Positions 1 to 8,684 of a stretch of DNA of 64,000 nucleotides are shown in pieces. The notes beneath the pieces were generated by a model that had not been told where the DNA came from, did not search any database, and saw only the letters and a program-made list of their open reading frames with translations. This DNA is from Saccharicrinis aurantiacus. GTDB lineage: Bacteria; Bacteroidota; Bacteroidia; Bacteroidales; Marinilabiliaceae. The translations under genes were made by a program, and so were the position numbers. The stretch is from assembly GCF_001660705.2 (NCBI RefSeq), contig NZ_LYBV02000026.1:278000-341999 (forward strand). The letters run 5' to 3'. How positions within the stretch are numbered: the stretch's first letter is position 1; every line of letters begins with the position of its first letter.

Positions 1-2
1 AG

Positions 3-1007
3 GCGGTTAAAGATGGTCATGTTGAAAAGCTAGATGCCTATATAAAAAGGTCTACGCCTGATTCTTATCCTGAAAATTGGTCATCATCGCTTTTGCAGAT
101 GCAAGAGTTTGATGGTTCTGTTTATGGTTTGCCTATGCACAATGGCCCCGAATGTTTGATTTATAGAAAAGATCTTTTTGAGAGTGCACAGGAGAAAGAA
201 GCCTTTAAAGTCAGATATGGTAGGGAACTAGAAGTACCATCAACCTGGGATGAATTTAATGAACTTGCTTTGTTTTTTCAACGCCCTATTGAAGGACAAT
301 ATGGTACTGTATTCGCAGCTTATCCTGATGGACACAATACTGTATTCGACTTTTGCTTGCAAATGTGGACCAGGGGAGGAGAATTATTAGCCGAAGATGG
401 AGCTGTTATTCTAAATTCAGAGCAAGCCATTGCGGGGATGAAGTATTATCGTTCAGCCATAAAAAATACAGAGATGGTGCATCCTAAATCATTTGATCTT
501 GATTCTGTGCAATCAGGGATGGCATTTGCCAATGGAGAAGTGGCTATGATGGTAAATTGGTTTGGCTTCGCATCAATGTGCGAGGTTTACGATAAATCGA
601 AAGTAAAGGGAAAGGTTGATGTTGCCTATGTGCCTGCTGGTGCAGGAGGGGAAGGTGTTTCCTTAAATGCCTACTGGTTATACGCATTAGGCACAGGAAG
701 TAAGCACAAACAAATTGCCTACGACTTTATGCGTTTTGCCATTAATGCCGAAAATGATAAACTTCTTACTTTGGAAGGAGGAATTGGTTGCCGAAAATCA
801 ACGTGGATAGATGCTGAAGTGAATAGTGTTGTTCCTTATTATTATAAATTAGAAAAGCTTCATAAAAATACCAGAGCATTACCAAAGCTGGCCCATTGGC
901 CAAAAGTAGCCAGCGTAATTGATAAATTAGTATTAGAGGTAATTAATACAGAAAAAGATATTGAAGATATATTAAATGAAGCACAACTAAAGTTGGATGC
1001 TATGTAA
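3..1007 (+). CDS. Extracellular sugar ABC transporter solute-binding protein (5' truncated)
   Basis: The 3' part of a family 1 solute-binding protein that captures a sugar or oligosaccharide for an ABC importer. The reading frame is open from base 3, so the first in-frame ATG at 93 is internal and the signal peptide lies outside the window. The stretch around residues 10-35 of the visible part (FDGSVYGLPMHNGPE, then IYRKDLFE) is the typical hinge region in which a partner sugar is contacted, followed by the P-TWDEF block and the later ANGEVAMMVNW segment, both usual in this family. No permease or ATPase gene follows it, so these would have to lie upstream. ABC sugar importers are less common than SusCD uptake in Bacteroidota. 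Substrate unknown; the nearby galactan genes make a mono- or disaccharide from that polymer possible. Confidence 0.85.
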   Translation, partial: AVKDGHVEKLDAYIKRSTPDSYPENWSSSLLQMQEFDGSVYGLPMHNGPECLIYRKDLFESAQEKEAFKVRYGRELEVPSTWDEFNELALFFQRPIEGQYGTVFAAYPDGHNTVFDFCLQMWTRGGELLAEDGAVILNSEQAIAGMKYYRSAIKNTEMVHPKSFDLDSVQSGMAFANGEVAMMVNWFGFASMCEVYDKSKVKGKVDVAYVPAGAGGEGVSLNAYWLYALGTGSKHKQIAYDFMRFAINAENDKLLTLEGGIGCRKSTWIDAEVNSVVPYYYKLEKLHKNTRALPKLAHWPKVASVIDKLVLEVINTEKDIEDILNEAQLKLDAM

Positions 1008-1216
1008 GTTCAAAGGGGAATCGGAAATTGCATATAATAAATTTTAAGGTTGTGATTATTAGGAGCTGCATTTAGGCGCCTTGATGTTTTTTCCTTAGTT
1101 TTTGTCATCAAGAACAAAAAGTAGGTCAGGGTTTGGGATGAAATCCCAATAAGTAAAGTCGTTTAGGATAATATTGAAAAAAAAGAGTTATAGGATTAAA
1201 TTTTAAATTAATTGAT

Positions 1217-1720
1217 ATGCCAGAAAATACACCAATAGAGAATCACAAAGATATTAAGCTTTATAATACAGAAGATTGGCTTTATGAGGATTTTGTAATC
1301 GGACAAAAAGATCGTTCCATTAGTAGAACCATCTCCGAAGGAGAATCGATGACATTTAACGGTCTTGTGCTAGATATGCACCCATATGTTGGCGACCAGA
1401 AGTTTGCCGAAGAAGAGGGGCTATTTGGCAAAAGACTTGTTGCAGGTGCTTTGGTATTTAGTATGGGACTTGGCCTTATGGCCAATAACAATGTAAATAC
1501 TTTTAGCTATGGATACGATAAACTACGTTTTATTAAGCCAGTGTTTATAGGTGATACTATTTATACCATTAGAACGCACTTAAACAAGCAAACTAAATAT
1601 GATAAAATGGGACTGATAACTGTAAGTTATGAGGTTTATAAACAGCCGGGAGAGTTGGTTTTATATTGCGAACACCTACAAACGGTTAAGTATAGGAACC
1701 CTGAAAATATAAAGAGATAA
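1217..1720 (+). CDS. MaoC-like hotdog-fold dehydratase
   Basis: A 167-residue cytoplasmic protein of the MaoC/hotdog type, a fold used by (R)-specific enoyl-CoA hydratases and related acyl-CoA dehydratases. The N-terminal half carries an Asp/His-rich segment (LDMHPYVGD, residues about 52-60) in the area where the catalytic Asp and His normally sit, followed by [17 protein letters not shown], which resembles the conserved helix of the family. The C-terminal half has the usual strands, [12 protein letters not shown] and then [10 protein letters not shown]. Length fits a single-domain member. It is 209 bases downstream of the solute-binding protein gene, so co-transcription is uncertain. The substrate cannot be read from the sequence. 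Confidence 0.75.
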   Translation: MPENTPIENHKDIKLYNTEDWLYEDFVIGQKDRSISRTISEGESMTFNGLVLDMHPYVGDQKFAEEEGLFGKRLVAGALVFSMGLGLMANNNVNTFSYGYDKLRFIKPVFIGDTIYTIRTHLNKQTKYDKMGLITVSYEVYKQPGELVLYCEHLQTVKYRNPENIKR

Positions 1721-1735
1721 CAATTTTAACAATGC

Positions 1736-1766
1736 AAAAAGGGATACCATTAGGTGTCCTTTTTTT
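1736..1766. terminator. Bidirectional Rho-independent terminator
   Basis: An A-run and GGGATACC pair with GGTGTCC and a T-run across the four-base loop ATTA, with one bulged G and one G-U pair. The T-run lies on the right for the plus strand, and the A-run on the left gives a U-run on the minus strand. It sits between the convergent MaoC-like gene and the AraC regulator and can serve both. Confidence 0.75.
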
Positions 1767-1805
1767 ATACCTTAATCTTATTTTATAGAGTTGCTGAATT
1801 GTTAA

Positions 1806-2687
1806 TTACAATTGATATTCATTCTTAAAATTAATGCTGTTTTTATAGTCTCTAGGAGATTGATGTATATACTTTTTAAAAACTTTTCCGAAGTTTGTTG
1901 GGCATGAGAATCCGCATAAATCTGCTATCTCTCCAATTGGTTTTGAAGAAGTATCTAGCAATAGTAGCGACTTTTCTATGCGTTGTTTGTTAATATAGTC
2001 GAGTGGCGTTTGATGGGTAAGCTCTTTAAATTTTCTAGTATAATGATCAGGTGAGAGATGACATAAGCTGGCGAGTTGACCAATGGTTATATTTCTTTGA
2101 ATGTTACTGTGTATGTATTTTATTGAGTGAGAAATCCGATTGTGTACTTCGCTTTCTAAGTTCATTTTTGGAGTGCTAATAAAATCAGAGATTAATAAAT
2201 CTAGCAATCCAGCTGATTTTAAAATGTTGCTTGCATCACTAATTTTATTTTTATTGATTCCAAGCTTCATCCTTTTCTGATAAACATTGGGGTTACCTGT
2301 TGGGAGATGCATCCCTCTGTTTAAATCGTAAAGTTTTTTGAAAAAACTAAAATGATGTGGTTCTGCTTTTATTTCATTAATAAAATTAAAAAGCTGATAA
2401 ATATTTAATCCATCAGATAGTTTAATTGAGAAAGTGGCATAATATTGCTCCATATATTTGGGGCATTTATACGTACACTGAATAAAGCTAGGAACCAAAT
2501 AGAGGTATCCTTTTTTAAGTTTTAGCGATTTATCACCTATCAGCATATGGGCTTCTCCCTCGGTTATCAAATACAATCGCGAAAAAGGGCTAATGATGTT
2601 TTCGTAATTCCACTCTTGCCCCAATGTACAGTGTGCAATGGATGAGAGATTATAAGAGATATTATTTAGTAAGCTTAAAATATTCAT
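1806..2687 (-). CDS. AraC family transcriptional regulator
   Basis: A 293-residue transcription factor. Residues about 15-90 form a cupin-like sensing domain (SRLYLITEGEAHMLIG, then KKGYLYLVPSF), and residues about 185-285 hold the two helix-turn-helix motifs of AraC proteins: ITIGQLASLCHLSPDHYTRKF in the first and PIGEIADLCGFSCPTNFGK in the second, ending with SPRDYK. The first 15 residues are not a signal peptide, so it acts in the cytoplasm, probably sensing a sugar. It is convergent with the MaoC-like gene. The separate terminator at 2793-2825 suggests it is transcribed independently of the sulfatase upstream on the same strand. Target genes are not known; the adjacent sulfatase or galactan genes are the natural guess. 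Confidence 0.9.
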   Translation of the reverse strand: MNILSLLNNISYNLSSIAHCTLGQEWNYENIISPFSRLYLITEGEAHMLIGDKSLKLKKGYLYLVPSFIQCTYKCPKYMEQYYATFSIKLSDGLNIYQLFNFINEIKAEPHHFSFFKKLYDLNRGMHLPTGNPNVYQKRMKLGINKNKISDASNILKSAGLLDLLISDFISTPKMNLESEVHNRISHSIKYIHSNIQRNITIGQLASLCHLSPDHYTRKFKELTHQTPLDYINKQRIEKSLLLLDTSSKPIGEIADLCGFSCPTNFGKVFKKYIHQSPRDYKNSINFKNEYQL

Positions 2688-2792
2688 GTGTCAATGTGTG
2701 TAGCTTAAAATTTAATTGGGATAAGTATTAATTGCTGATGCAAAATAATTAGAATATCGGAAATAATTTATTTATTCCTTAGGGTATATAAC

Positions 2793-2825
2793 AAAAAAAA
2801 CGAGCACCCTAATAAGGCGCTCGTT
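2793..2825 (-). terminator. Terminator of the minus-strand sulfatase gene
   Basis: AACGAGC and GCTCGTT pair around a short loop (two further G-C pairs after an A-C mismatch). On the minus strand the stem is followed by eight U. It is 44 bases beyond the sulfatase stop codon. Confidence 0.75.
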
Positions 2826-2868
2826 CTATTCAAATGCAACATTAATAATTCCATTATTAAATGATGTA

Positions 2869-4431
2869 TTACATTCTTCTGGTTGGTTTTCGGCTGTCTC
2901 GGGTTGTATTATAAAGACTCATTAATTGTTTTACCTTTTTAGCATATTTAGGATTGTTGATATAGTTGAGCTCTTCATGTTCCCAAATATTGGTATTTAA
3001 ATCAAAGAGAGCAATTGGCGTTCTTTTACTATCTGTTTTATCACGCTTATCAAACTGTACAATTAATTTCCAGCCATCCTTTACAATCATACATTCTTTC
3101 TGAGAACCTCCTTGTAACATTACATAAGGGCGAGGTTTATCTTCTTTTTCTTGTAGCAAAGTAGGGTATAAGTTGTATGAATCTAAAGCACCTTCACCCT
3201 CAATGGTAGTGCCTGTAATGCCAGCTAGAGTTGCTAAAATATCTAAACCAATAACCGGATTGTTAGACTTGGTATTTCCTTTAATGCCATTAGGCCACGA
3301 TACTATAAATGGTACACGACTACCACCCTCGTACGGATCATTTTTACACCCTCGGTAAATGTCGCTAGGCTCGTGACGTGCATTCCAAGTATCTCCATCA
3401 ACATGCAAGCCGCCATTATCCGATGTAAATATGATAACGGTATTCTCGTAAATACCTTCTTTCTTCAAAGTCTGCACCATCATCGCAAGTTGCTGATCTA
3501 GCTCTTTAATCATATCCATGTGCTTGCTAGGAGTGGTTCCTTTTATCTTCACACCATTAAGGTCGTTTGGTGCTTCGTGAGGAGTATGCACGGCTTGCGA
3601 GCAATAGTACATGAAAAATGGTTTGTCGTCTTTGGCATGGTTTGAGATATACTCAACAGCTTTGTCGGCAATTAAAGGACCAATATCACTTGGTTGCCAA
3701 TGAGAGTCACCTAATCCCTCTTTCTTTTCCATTACAAATCCATTACGTTCGCAATATCCTGAATCTATAAGAGCAATCATTGACTCTTCATGTAAAGGAT
3801 ACCAAATGTCATTTTCGTAGGCAGCATAGGGTTCGTTTTGAATTCCAGAAGGAAGCGTAAAGTTGTAATCAAAACCATTTTGACTAGGGCCATCAGCAAT
3901 AATTTTTGAGATATCAGCTCTCAAATTCTTTTTCCCTTTCCCTTTAACAAGCTTATAAATTTCGTTCGACTTGTCCTGATCTGCAAATCCGGTTCCTAAA
4001 TGCCATTTACCTATAAACGAAGTATTGTAATTGGCTTGTTGCATCAATCTTCCAAGCGTTAGGGTTGAAGGGGTAAATACAGATTCAGCATATCCACTCC
4101 AAACACCCCATGGCAAAGGACTGCGGTAATTTAAGTTTCCGGTCATTATAGCATAGCGTGATGTGGCACAAAGTGCAGCAGGGGCGTGAGCATTGGTAAA
4201 CATCATCCCGCTTTCGGCCAACTGATCTATATTCGGAGTTTCTAGTTTAATGTCAGGATTGTGTAAGCGTCGGTATTTTGATACATCTCCTACGCCTAAA
4301 TCATCGGCCAATATAACTATTATATTAGGTTTTGAATTTTTCTGTGCCATAGTAGGCAAAGCTATTAAGGCTATTAATGCAGCTGTAAAAATGCATCTAA
4401 TTAGGCTCTGAAGTTTATACATACAATTCAT
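2869..4431 (-). CDS. S1-type sulfatase with CATSR active-site motif
   Basis: A secreted or periplasmic arylsulfatase-type enzyme that removes sulfate esters from a glycan. Starting at 4431 (four bases after the stop of the remnant ORF upstream) gives a clean N-terminal hydrophobic segment ending PTMAQ; the open frame runs further upstream to 4533 but that extension lacks signal-peptide features. ATG at 4422 is the alternative. Metal ligands are visible in LADDLG near the N-terminus and in FTSDNGG in the second half. The formylglycine position is the Cys of LCATSRYAIMTG, about residue 88; Thr replaces the usual Pro or Ala two places after Cys. KWHLG, HTPH and the C-terminal ALFDL segment are also present. 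Its own terminator lies downstream. It is probably co-transcribed with the AraC gene at 4780-5637. The sulfated substrate is probably a galactan sugar, by context only. Confidence 0.93.
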   Translation of the reverse strand: MNCMYKLQSLIRCIFTAALIALIALPTMAQKNSKPNIIVILADDLGVGDVSKYRRLHNPDIKLETPNIDQLAESGMMFTNAHAPAALCATSRYAIMTGNLNYRSPLPWGVWSGYAESVFTPSTLTLGRLMQQANYNTSFIGKWHLGTGFADQDKSNEIYKLVKGKGKKNLRADISKIIADGPSQNGFDYNFTLPSGIQNEPYAAYENDIWYPLHEESMIALIDSGYCERNGFVMEKKEGLGDSHWQPSDIGPLIADKAVEYISNHAKDDKPFFMYYCSQAVHTPHEAPNDLNGVKIKGTTPSKHMDMIKELDQQLAMMVQTLKKEGIYENTVIIFTSDNGGLHVDGDTWNARHEPSDIYRGCKNDPYEGGSRVPFIVSWPNGIKGNTKSNNPVIGLDILATLAGITGTTIEGEGALDSYNLYPTLLQEKEDKPRPYVMLQGGSQKECMIVKDGWKLIVQFDKRDKTDSKRTPIALFDLNTNIWEHEELNYINNPKYAKKVKQLMSLYNTTRDSRKPTRRM

Positions 4432-4435
4432 TTGT

Positions 4436-4702
4436 TTATCGTTTAATTTCTTTGGATAAAAGTACGGTAAAGGGACGTAAATTATCGGGGGCAAAATTGC
4501 GATTAAATGGAGTAATTTTGATTTGTAAGCCATGTACCATGGAATACATTAAACCTGGATTATGTATTAGAATATCGTAATGAGCATTGAAAGTGCAATA
4601 AAACAAGGGTTTATCGATACGAGGCATAGCACGGTTATGGTGAGTTGAGATAAAGCCACGAAGTAACTTGTTTTGTGGCAATTTCAATGCGTAATAGATA
4701 GG
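4436..4702 (-). pseudogene. C-terminal remnant of an unidentified gene upstream of the sulfatase
   Basis: An open frame of 88 codons with no ATG start, entered directly after a stop at 4703-4705. Its translation looks like real protein rather than a shadow: it has a balanced composition and ordered segments such as STHHNRAMPRIDKP, YCTFNAHYD and SMVHGLQIK. Its stop codon is followed by ACAA and then the ATG of the sulfatase, the spacing expected of two genes in one operon. I do not recognise the family. The simplest reading is the surviving 3' end of a gene whose 5' part was deleted. Alternatively it is a small leader gene using TTG at 4687. Confidence 0.4.
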
Positions 4703-4779
4703 CTAATGCATATTGCAGGTTAAATTCAAAGGAGCTATTTACCACTAGCTTTTACTATCAAGTTATTTTAATATCACTA

Positions 4780-5637
4780 TTAAGCAACTTCAATTTTCAG
4801 TCTAAATTCTTTCGGAGTTAGTTTTTTAATTTCTTTAAAACGACGGTTAAAGTAAGCCAAGTTTTCAAATCCAATTTCAAAAGCAATTTCAGAGATGCTT
4901 TTGGGCGTGGTAGCTAAAAGTTCGCAGGCCTTACTTATGCGTAGCATATTTATGTAGTGCGAAAAGGTATGTCCTGTTTGTGTTTTAAAAAAATTGCAGA
5001 ATGCAGACTTGCTCATGTCAACTTCTTTGGCAACATCATCAATGGCAATGCTATTAAGATAGTTGTTGGCTAAAAAATTAAGAACAATAGCTGTTTTGTC
5101 GTTGTATAACTTCTTATTATCGAATTTTACGCTCGATAGTTTCTGATATGAACTATTAGGCAGACTAATAATTTCTATAATCTTAAACAAAGCCACATAG
5201 TTACCGATTGAAGGTTCTAAGGTCATACTTTCTAATACCTTAACTACTTCTTTTTTCGTATGATCAAACAATTCGAGACCATATTTCATCTGTTCCAATA
5301 AATGAAAGGCCATATTAAACTCAGGAAATGAAATGCTGTTTTCGAATATTGAAGCCGGAAAAAGTACTGCAATGGTTTCAATCGGATATTCTTCATTATC
5401 CTGCCCGTTACCCACTACATGAAAATGTGGTAGTCCTGGACCTAGTATTACCAATTCTCCAGTTTGATAATTGTCAACATAATTACCAATAATCTTAGTA
5501 CCATAGCTTTTCTTTATATAGATAATTTCATATTCAGGATGAAAATGGTGAGGTGCGTAAAAGGTTTTTAGCTGATCATTTTTAACCAAAATGCTCTGGT
5601 TGGCAGATTTAATCACAGGTTTTAGAGTAGCACGCAT
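4780..5637 (-). CDS. AraC family transcriptional regulator with cupin sensor
   Basis: A 285-residue cytoplasmic regulator. Residues about 25-100 form a cupin barrel with the His-rich strand FYAPHHFHPEYEIIY and GELVILGPGLPHFH; residues about 185-280 form the AraC DNA-binding domain (IAIDDVAKEVDMSKSAFCNFF, then SISEIAFEIGFENLAYFNRRFK, ending TPKEFR). This is the domain order of many Bacteroidota sugar-operon regulators. It is divergent from the GH2 gene at 5781 with a 143-base shared upstream region containing a consensus promoter, so it is a reasonable candidate regulator of the plus-strand galactan cassette as well as of the sulfatase downstream of it. The inducer is unknown. Confidence 0.92.
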   Translation of the reverse strand: MRATLKPVIKSANQSILVKNDQLKTFYAPHHFHPEYEIIYIKKSYGTKIIGNYVDNYQTGELVILGPGLPHFHVVGNGQDNEEYPIETIAVLFPASIFENSISFPEFNMAFHLLEQMKYGLELFDHTKKEVVKVLESMTLEPSIGNYVALFKIIEIISLPNSSYQKLSSVKFDNKKLYNDKTAIVLNFLANNYLNSIAIDDVAKEVDMSKSAFCNFFKTQTGHTFSHYINMLRISKACELLATTPKSISEIAFEIGFENLAYFNRRFKEIKKLTPKEFRLKIEVA

Positions 5638-5709
5638 AGTATAATTTAATTATTTGGCTGTAAATATATAAATATTTAAAATATAGTATTACTCTAGCTA
5701 AGTATAGTA

Positions 5710-5741
5710 TTTGATGTAATGTGATCGTATCCCTAATTTTG
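5710..5741 (+). promoter_or_regulatory. Candidate Bacteroidota promoter of the GH2/GH117/GH29 cassette
   Basis: TTTG at 5710-5713 and TAATTTTG at 5734-5741 are 20 bases apart, close to the Bacteroidota consensus TTTG-N19-TAnnTTTG. It is 39 bases ahead of the first GH2 start codon and lies between this gene and the divergent AraC regulator. Confidence 0.55.
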
Positions 5742-5780
5742 TTTCAGTAATTTAAAGAACTTTAAAATAAAATATACCTC

Positions 5781-8621
5781 ATGCAAAAGTATTATTCTAT
5801 TCTATCCATAATTGTATGCTTCATTTGCTCTGTGTTTTCAGCAAATGCACAGGTAACAACAAATAATAATGAAACCATAATAAAATACCTATCAGGTACC
5901 GATAAAGACAATCTTATAGATTGGGTGTTCTTCGTTTCTGATGGACGAAAAAGTGGTGAGTGGACCACCATAGGCGTTCCATCTTGTTGGGAACAAAAAG
6001 GTTTTGGAGCCTACAATTACGGTCAAGATCCCTTAGATGATCGTGCTGAAGAATATGGTTTGTACAAGCATAAATTTACTGTTCCGAAAGATTGGAAAGG
6101 TAAGAGTATTAAAATTGTTTTTGAAGGTGTAATGACTGATGCCGAGGTTAAAGTAAACGGTAAGCTTGCTGGCGAAATTCACCAAGGTGCTTTTTACGAG
6201 TTTAATTATACTATTAGTAAATTATTAAAGTATGGTGCCGATAACTTATTAGAGGTTAAAGTGAGCAAAGTGTCAGCTAACGAATCTATTAACCATGCCG
6301 AGCGTGATGCGGATTTTTGGATTTTCGGTGGTATTTATCGTCCTGTTTATTTAGCAGTGTCACCAAAAGAGAATATTGATCGTGTAGCAATTGATGCAAA
6401 AGCTAATGGTAATATATCAGCCGATTTATTTGTTGATGTTTCATCAGCTAATAATGTTTCTTTGGCGCTATTCGATTTAAAAGGAAAAAAAGTACAAGAT
6501 TTAAAGGTTGAGAACCTTATTAAAGGCGATGAAAAATGGAACGTAAGCGCTAAGGCTTCAAACATTCTGACTTGGAACGCTGAGGAACCCAACTTATATA
6601 GTCTTCAAATTAATTTATTAAATAAAAAAGGCAATGTGCTTCATCAAGTCAATCAACGTATTGGTTTTCGTACTGTTGAAATACTTGAAGGTGATGGTAT
6701 TTATGTAAATGGTGAGCGTATTAAATTTAAAGGTGTAAACCGTCATGCTTTTCACCCATCATCAGGTCGTACTACTTCAAAAGCTTGGAGTATTGAGCAA
6801 GCTGAGCAAATTTTGGATATGAATATGAATGCAGTTCGTATGGCACATTATCCGCCTGAAAAGCATTTTTTAGAAGTGTGTGATTCATTAGGGCTTTTTG
6901 TTATTGACGAAATTTGTACATGGCATAATCCGATGTTAGATACTAAAGTAGCTCGTAAAATTGTAAAAGAAACAGTAGTTCGTGATGTGAATCACCCATC
7001 TATTTTACTTTGGGCTAACGGAAACGAGCAAGGTTGGAATCCTGAAGTAGATGATGATTATGCCCTTTGGGATATTCAAAACAGAGAGGTAATTCACCCT
7101 TGGAGTATCTATAAAAAGACAAATACCATTCATTATAGTCATTATCATTCTTTGATAAATGACTCCTACACAAAAGAGAAGATTCTATTTCCAACAGAAT
7201 TTTTGCATGGCTTATACGATGGCGGACACGGTGCTGGCTTAGATGATTACTGGAATATAATGTGGAATTTACCTTTAAGTGCAGGAGGATTTCTTTGGGA
7301 TTTTGCCGATGAAGGTGTTGAGCGTACCGATAGAAATAACGAGTTAGATTTACAAGGAAATAAAGCCGCTGATGGTATTGTAGGCCCTTATGGCGAAAAA
7401 GAAGGTAGTTATTTTACGATTAAAGAAGTTTGGTCGCCTATCTATATCGAAGATCGATTTATTAAAAGTGATTTCAATGGTATTTTCAGATTAGAAAACC
7501 GTTACCACTATACCAATTTGGATAAATGTTCAATGACTGCCAAATGGCTTAAGTTTAATGGGCCTGAGGATCAGGATAACTTTGAAGTGATTGCTGAAAG
7601 TAAGGTTCAATTACCAAATTTAAGTCCATCTTCAAAAGGCAAATTTACAGTTGATAAACCACAAAATTGGACTACAGCTGATGCTTTACATTTAACAGCT
7701 ACTGATGCAAATGGAAAAGAAATTTTTACGTGGTCTTACCCTGTGTCTACCCCAAAGCAAGTAAGTGCGCCTAAAATTGATTATACAGCTAAAGGAACTG
7801 TTAAAACAATAACTAGCGATAAAACAATAAAAGTTGAAGCGAGTAATATGACTTATAGTTTCTCTGAAGAAACAGGTTTGTTGCTAGAAGTAAAAAAAGG
7901 AAGCAAAGTTATTCCTTTAAATAATGGGCCAATCATCTTAAATCAAAAAGATAAAGTTATTGATTTAAAAGTGAGTGAGCTAGACGGGAAAACGGAGGTT
8001 TTGGTCACTTTCGAAGAAAAGAAATGGATGCCAGCTTGGTCTACTATCAAAGAAAAACGTTCTGATATTATTAAGTGGACTGTTCGCGCTAATGGGTTAT
8101 TAGATTTAAGAGTTGAATTTAAAGGCTTCAGAAATTTAAAAGGTTTTAGAGGGATTACATTCTCATTTCCAGAAGAGGAAGTGGCTGGTATGAAATGGTT
8201 AGGAGATGGCCCTTATCGCGTTTGGCGAAATAGAATGAAAGGAACTCGTTTCCAAGTTTGGGAAAACGATTACAACAATACAGTTACCGGCGAATCAGGT
8301 TTTGTATACCCTGAGTTTAAAGGATTCTTTTCAAGTCTTTACTGGTCAAAAGTAAAAGGAAATAGAGATAATGGCTTTACTGTATACTGTAAAACGCCTC
8401 ATACTTATTTGCGAATGCTAACACCACAGGAACCTAAGGAAAACAGAAAGGGTAAAACGCATCCTGATTTTCCCGAAGGAGATATCTCTTTTCTGATGAA
8501 CATATCTGGTATGGGTACAAAGTTTGATTATCCGGAATCAACAGGTCCACACGGAAATAAAGAGCACTATTTCGGTAACGATGATGAGCCTATTGTACTT
8601 GATTTAACTTTTGAATTCTAA
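5781..8621 (+). CDS. GH2 beta-galactosidase-like glycoside hydrolase (copy 1)
   Basis: A 946-residue secreted or periplasmic exo-enzyme; the first 24 residues are a signal peptide ending SANAQ. The N-terminal jelly roll (about 50-210: VPSCWEQKGFG, FEGVMTDAEVKVNGK, DFWIFGGIYRPV), an Ig-like sandwich, and a TIM barrel with both GH2 catalytic glutamates follow: the acid/base in ANGNEQGW (Glu416) and the nucleophile in FPTEFLHG (Glu473). The C-terminal half carries the large beta-sandwich of beta-galactosidases. It probably removes beta-D-galactose from the ends of galactan oligosaccharides. It is 63 bases upstream of a close paralogue with the same architecture, and behind the candidate promoter at 5710-5741. 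The exact linkage and tolerance of sulfate or methyl groups cannot be read from the sequence. Confidence 0.93.
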   Translation: MQKYYSILSIIVCFICSVFSANAQVTTNNNETIIKYLSGTDKDNLIDWVFFVSDGRKSGEWTTIGVPSCWEQKGFGAYNYGQDPLDDRAEEYGLYKHKFTVPKDWKGKSIKIVFEGVMTDAEVKVNGKLAGEIHQGAFYEFNYTISKLLKYGADNLLEVKVSKVSANESINHAERDADFWIFGGIYRPVYLAVSPKENIDRVAIDAKANGNISADLFVDVSSANNVSLALFDLKGKKVQDLKVENLIKGDEKWNVSAKASNILTWNAEEPNLYSLQINLLNKKGNVLHQVNQRIGFRTVEILEGDGIYVNGERIKFKGVNRHAFHPSSGRTTSKAWSIEQAEQILDMNMNAVRMAHYPPEKHFLEVCDSLGLFVIDEICTWHNPMLDTKVARKIVKETVVRDVNHPSILLWANGNEQGWNPEVDDDYALWDIQNREVIHPWSIYKKTNTIHYSHYHSLINDSYTKEKILFPTEFLHGLYDGGHGAGLDDYWNIMWNLPLSAGGFLWDFADEGVERTDRNNELDLQGNKAADGIVGPYGEKEGSYFTIKEVWSPIYIEDRFIKSDFNGIFRLENRYHYTNLDKCSMTAKWLKFNGPEDQDNFEVIAESKVQLPNLSPSSKGKFTVDKPQNWTTADALHLTATDANGKEIFTWSYPVSTPKQVSAPKIDYTAKGTVKTITSDKTIKVEASNMTYSFSEETGLLLEVKKGSKVIPLNNGPIILNQKDKVIDLKVSELDGKTEVLVTFEEKKWMPAWSTIKEKRSDIIKWTVRANGLLDLRVEFKGFRNLKGFRGITFSFPEEEVAGMKWLGDGPYRVWRNRMKGTRFQVWENDYNNTVTGESGFVYPEFKGFFSSLYWSKVKGNRDNGFTVYCKTPHTYLRMLTPQEPKENRKGKTHPDFPEGDISFLMNISGMGTKFDYPESTGPHGNKEHYFGNDDEPIVLDLTFEF

Positions 8622-8684
8622 TAACAGCAACTCATATTCTTTGGCACTTGTCTTATACGCATGCCATAATAAAATGATATTATC

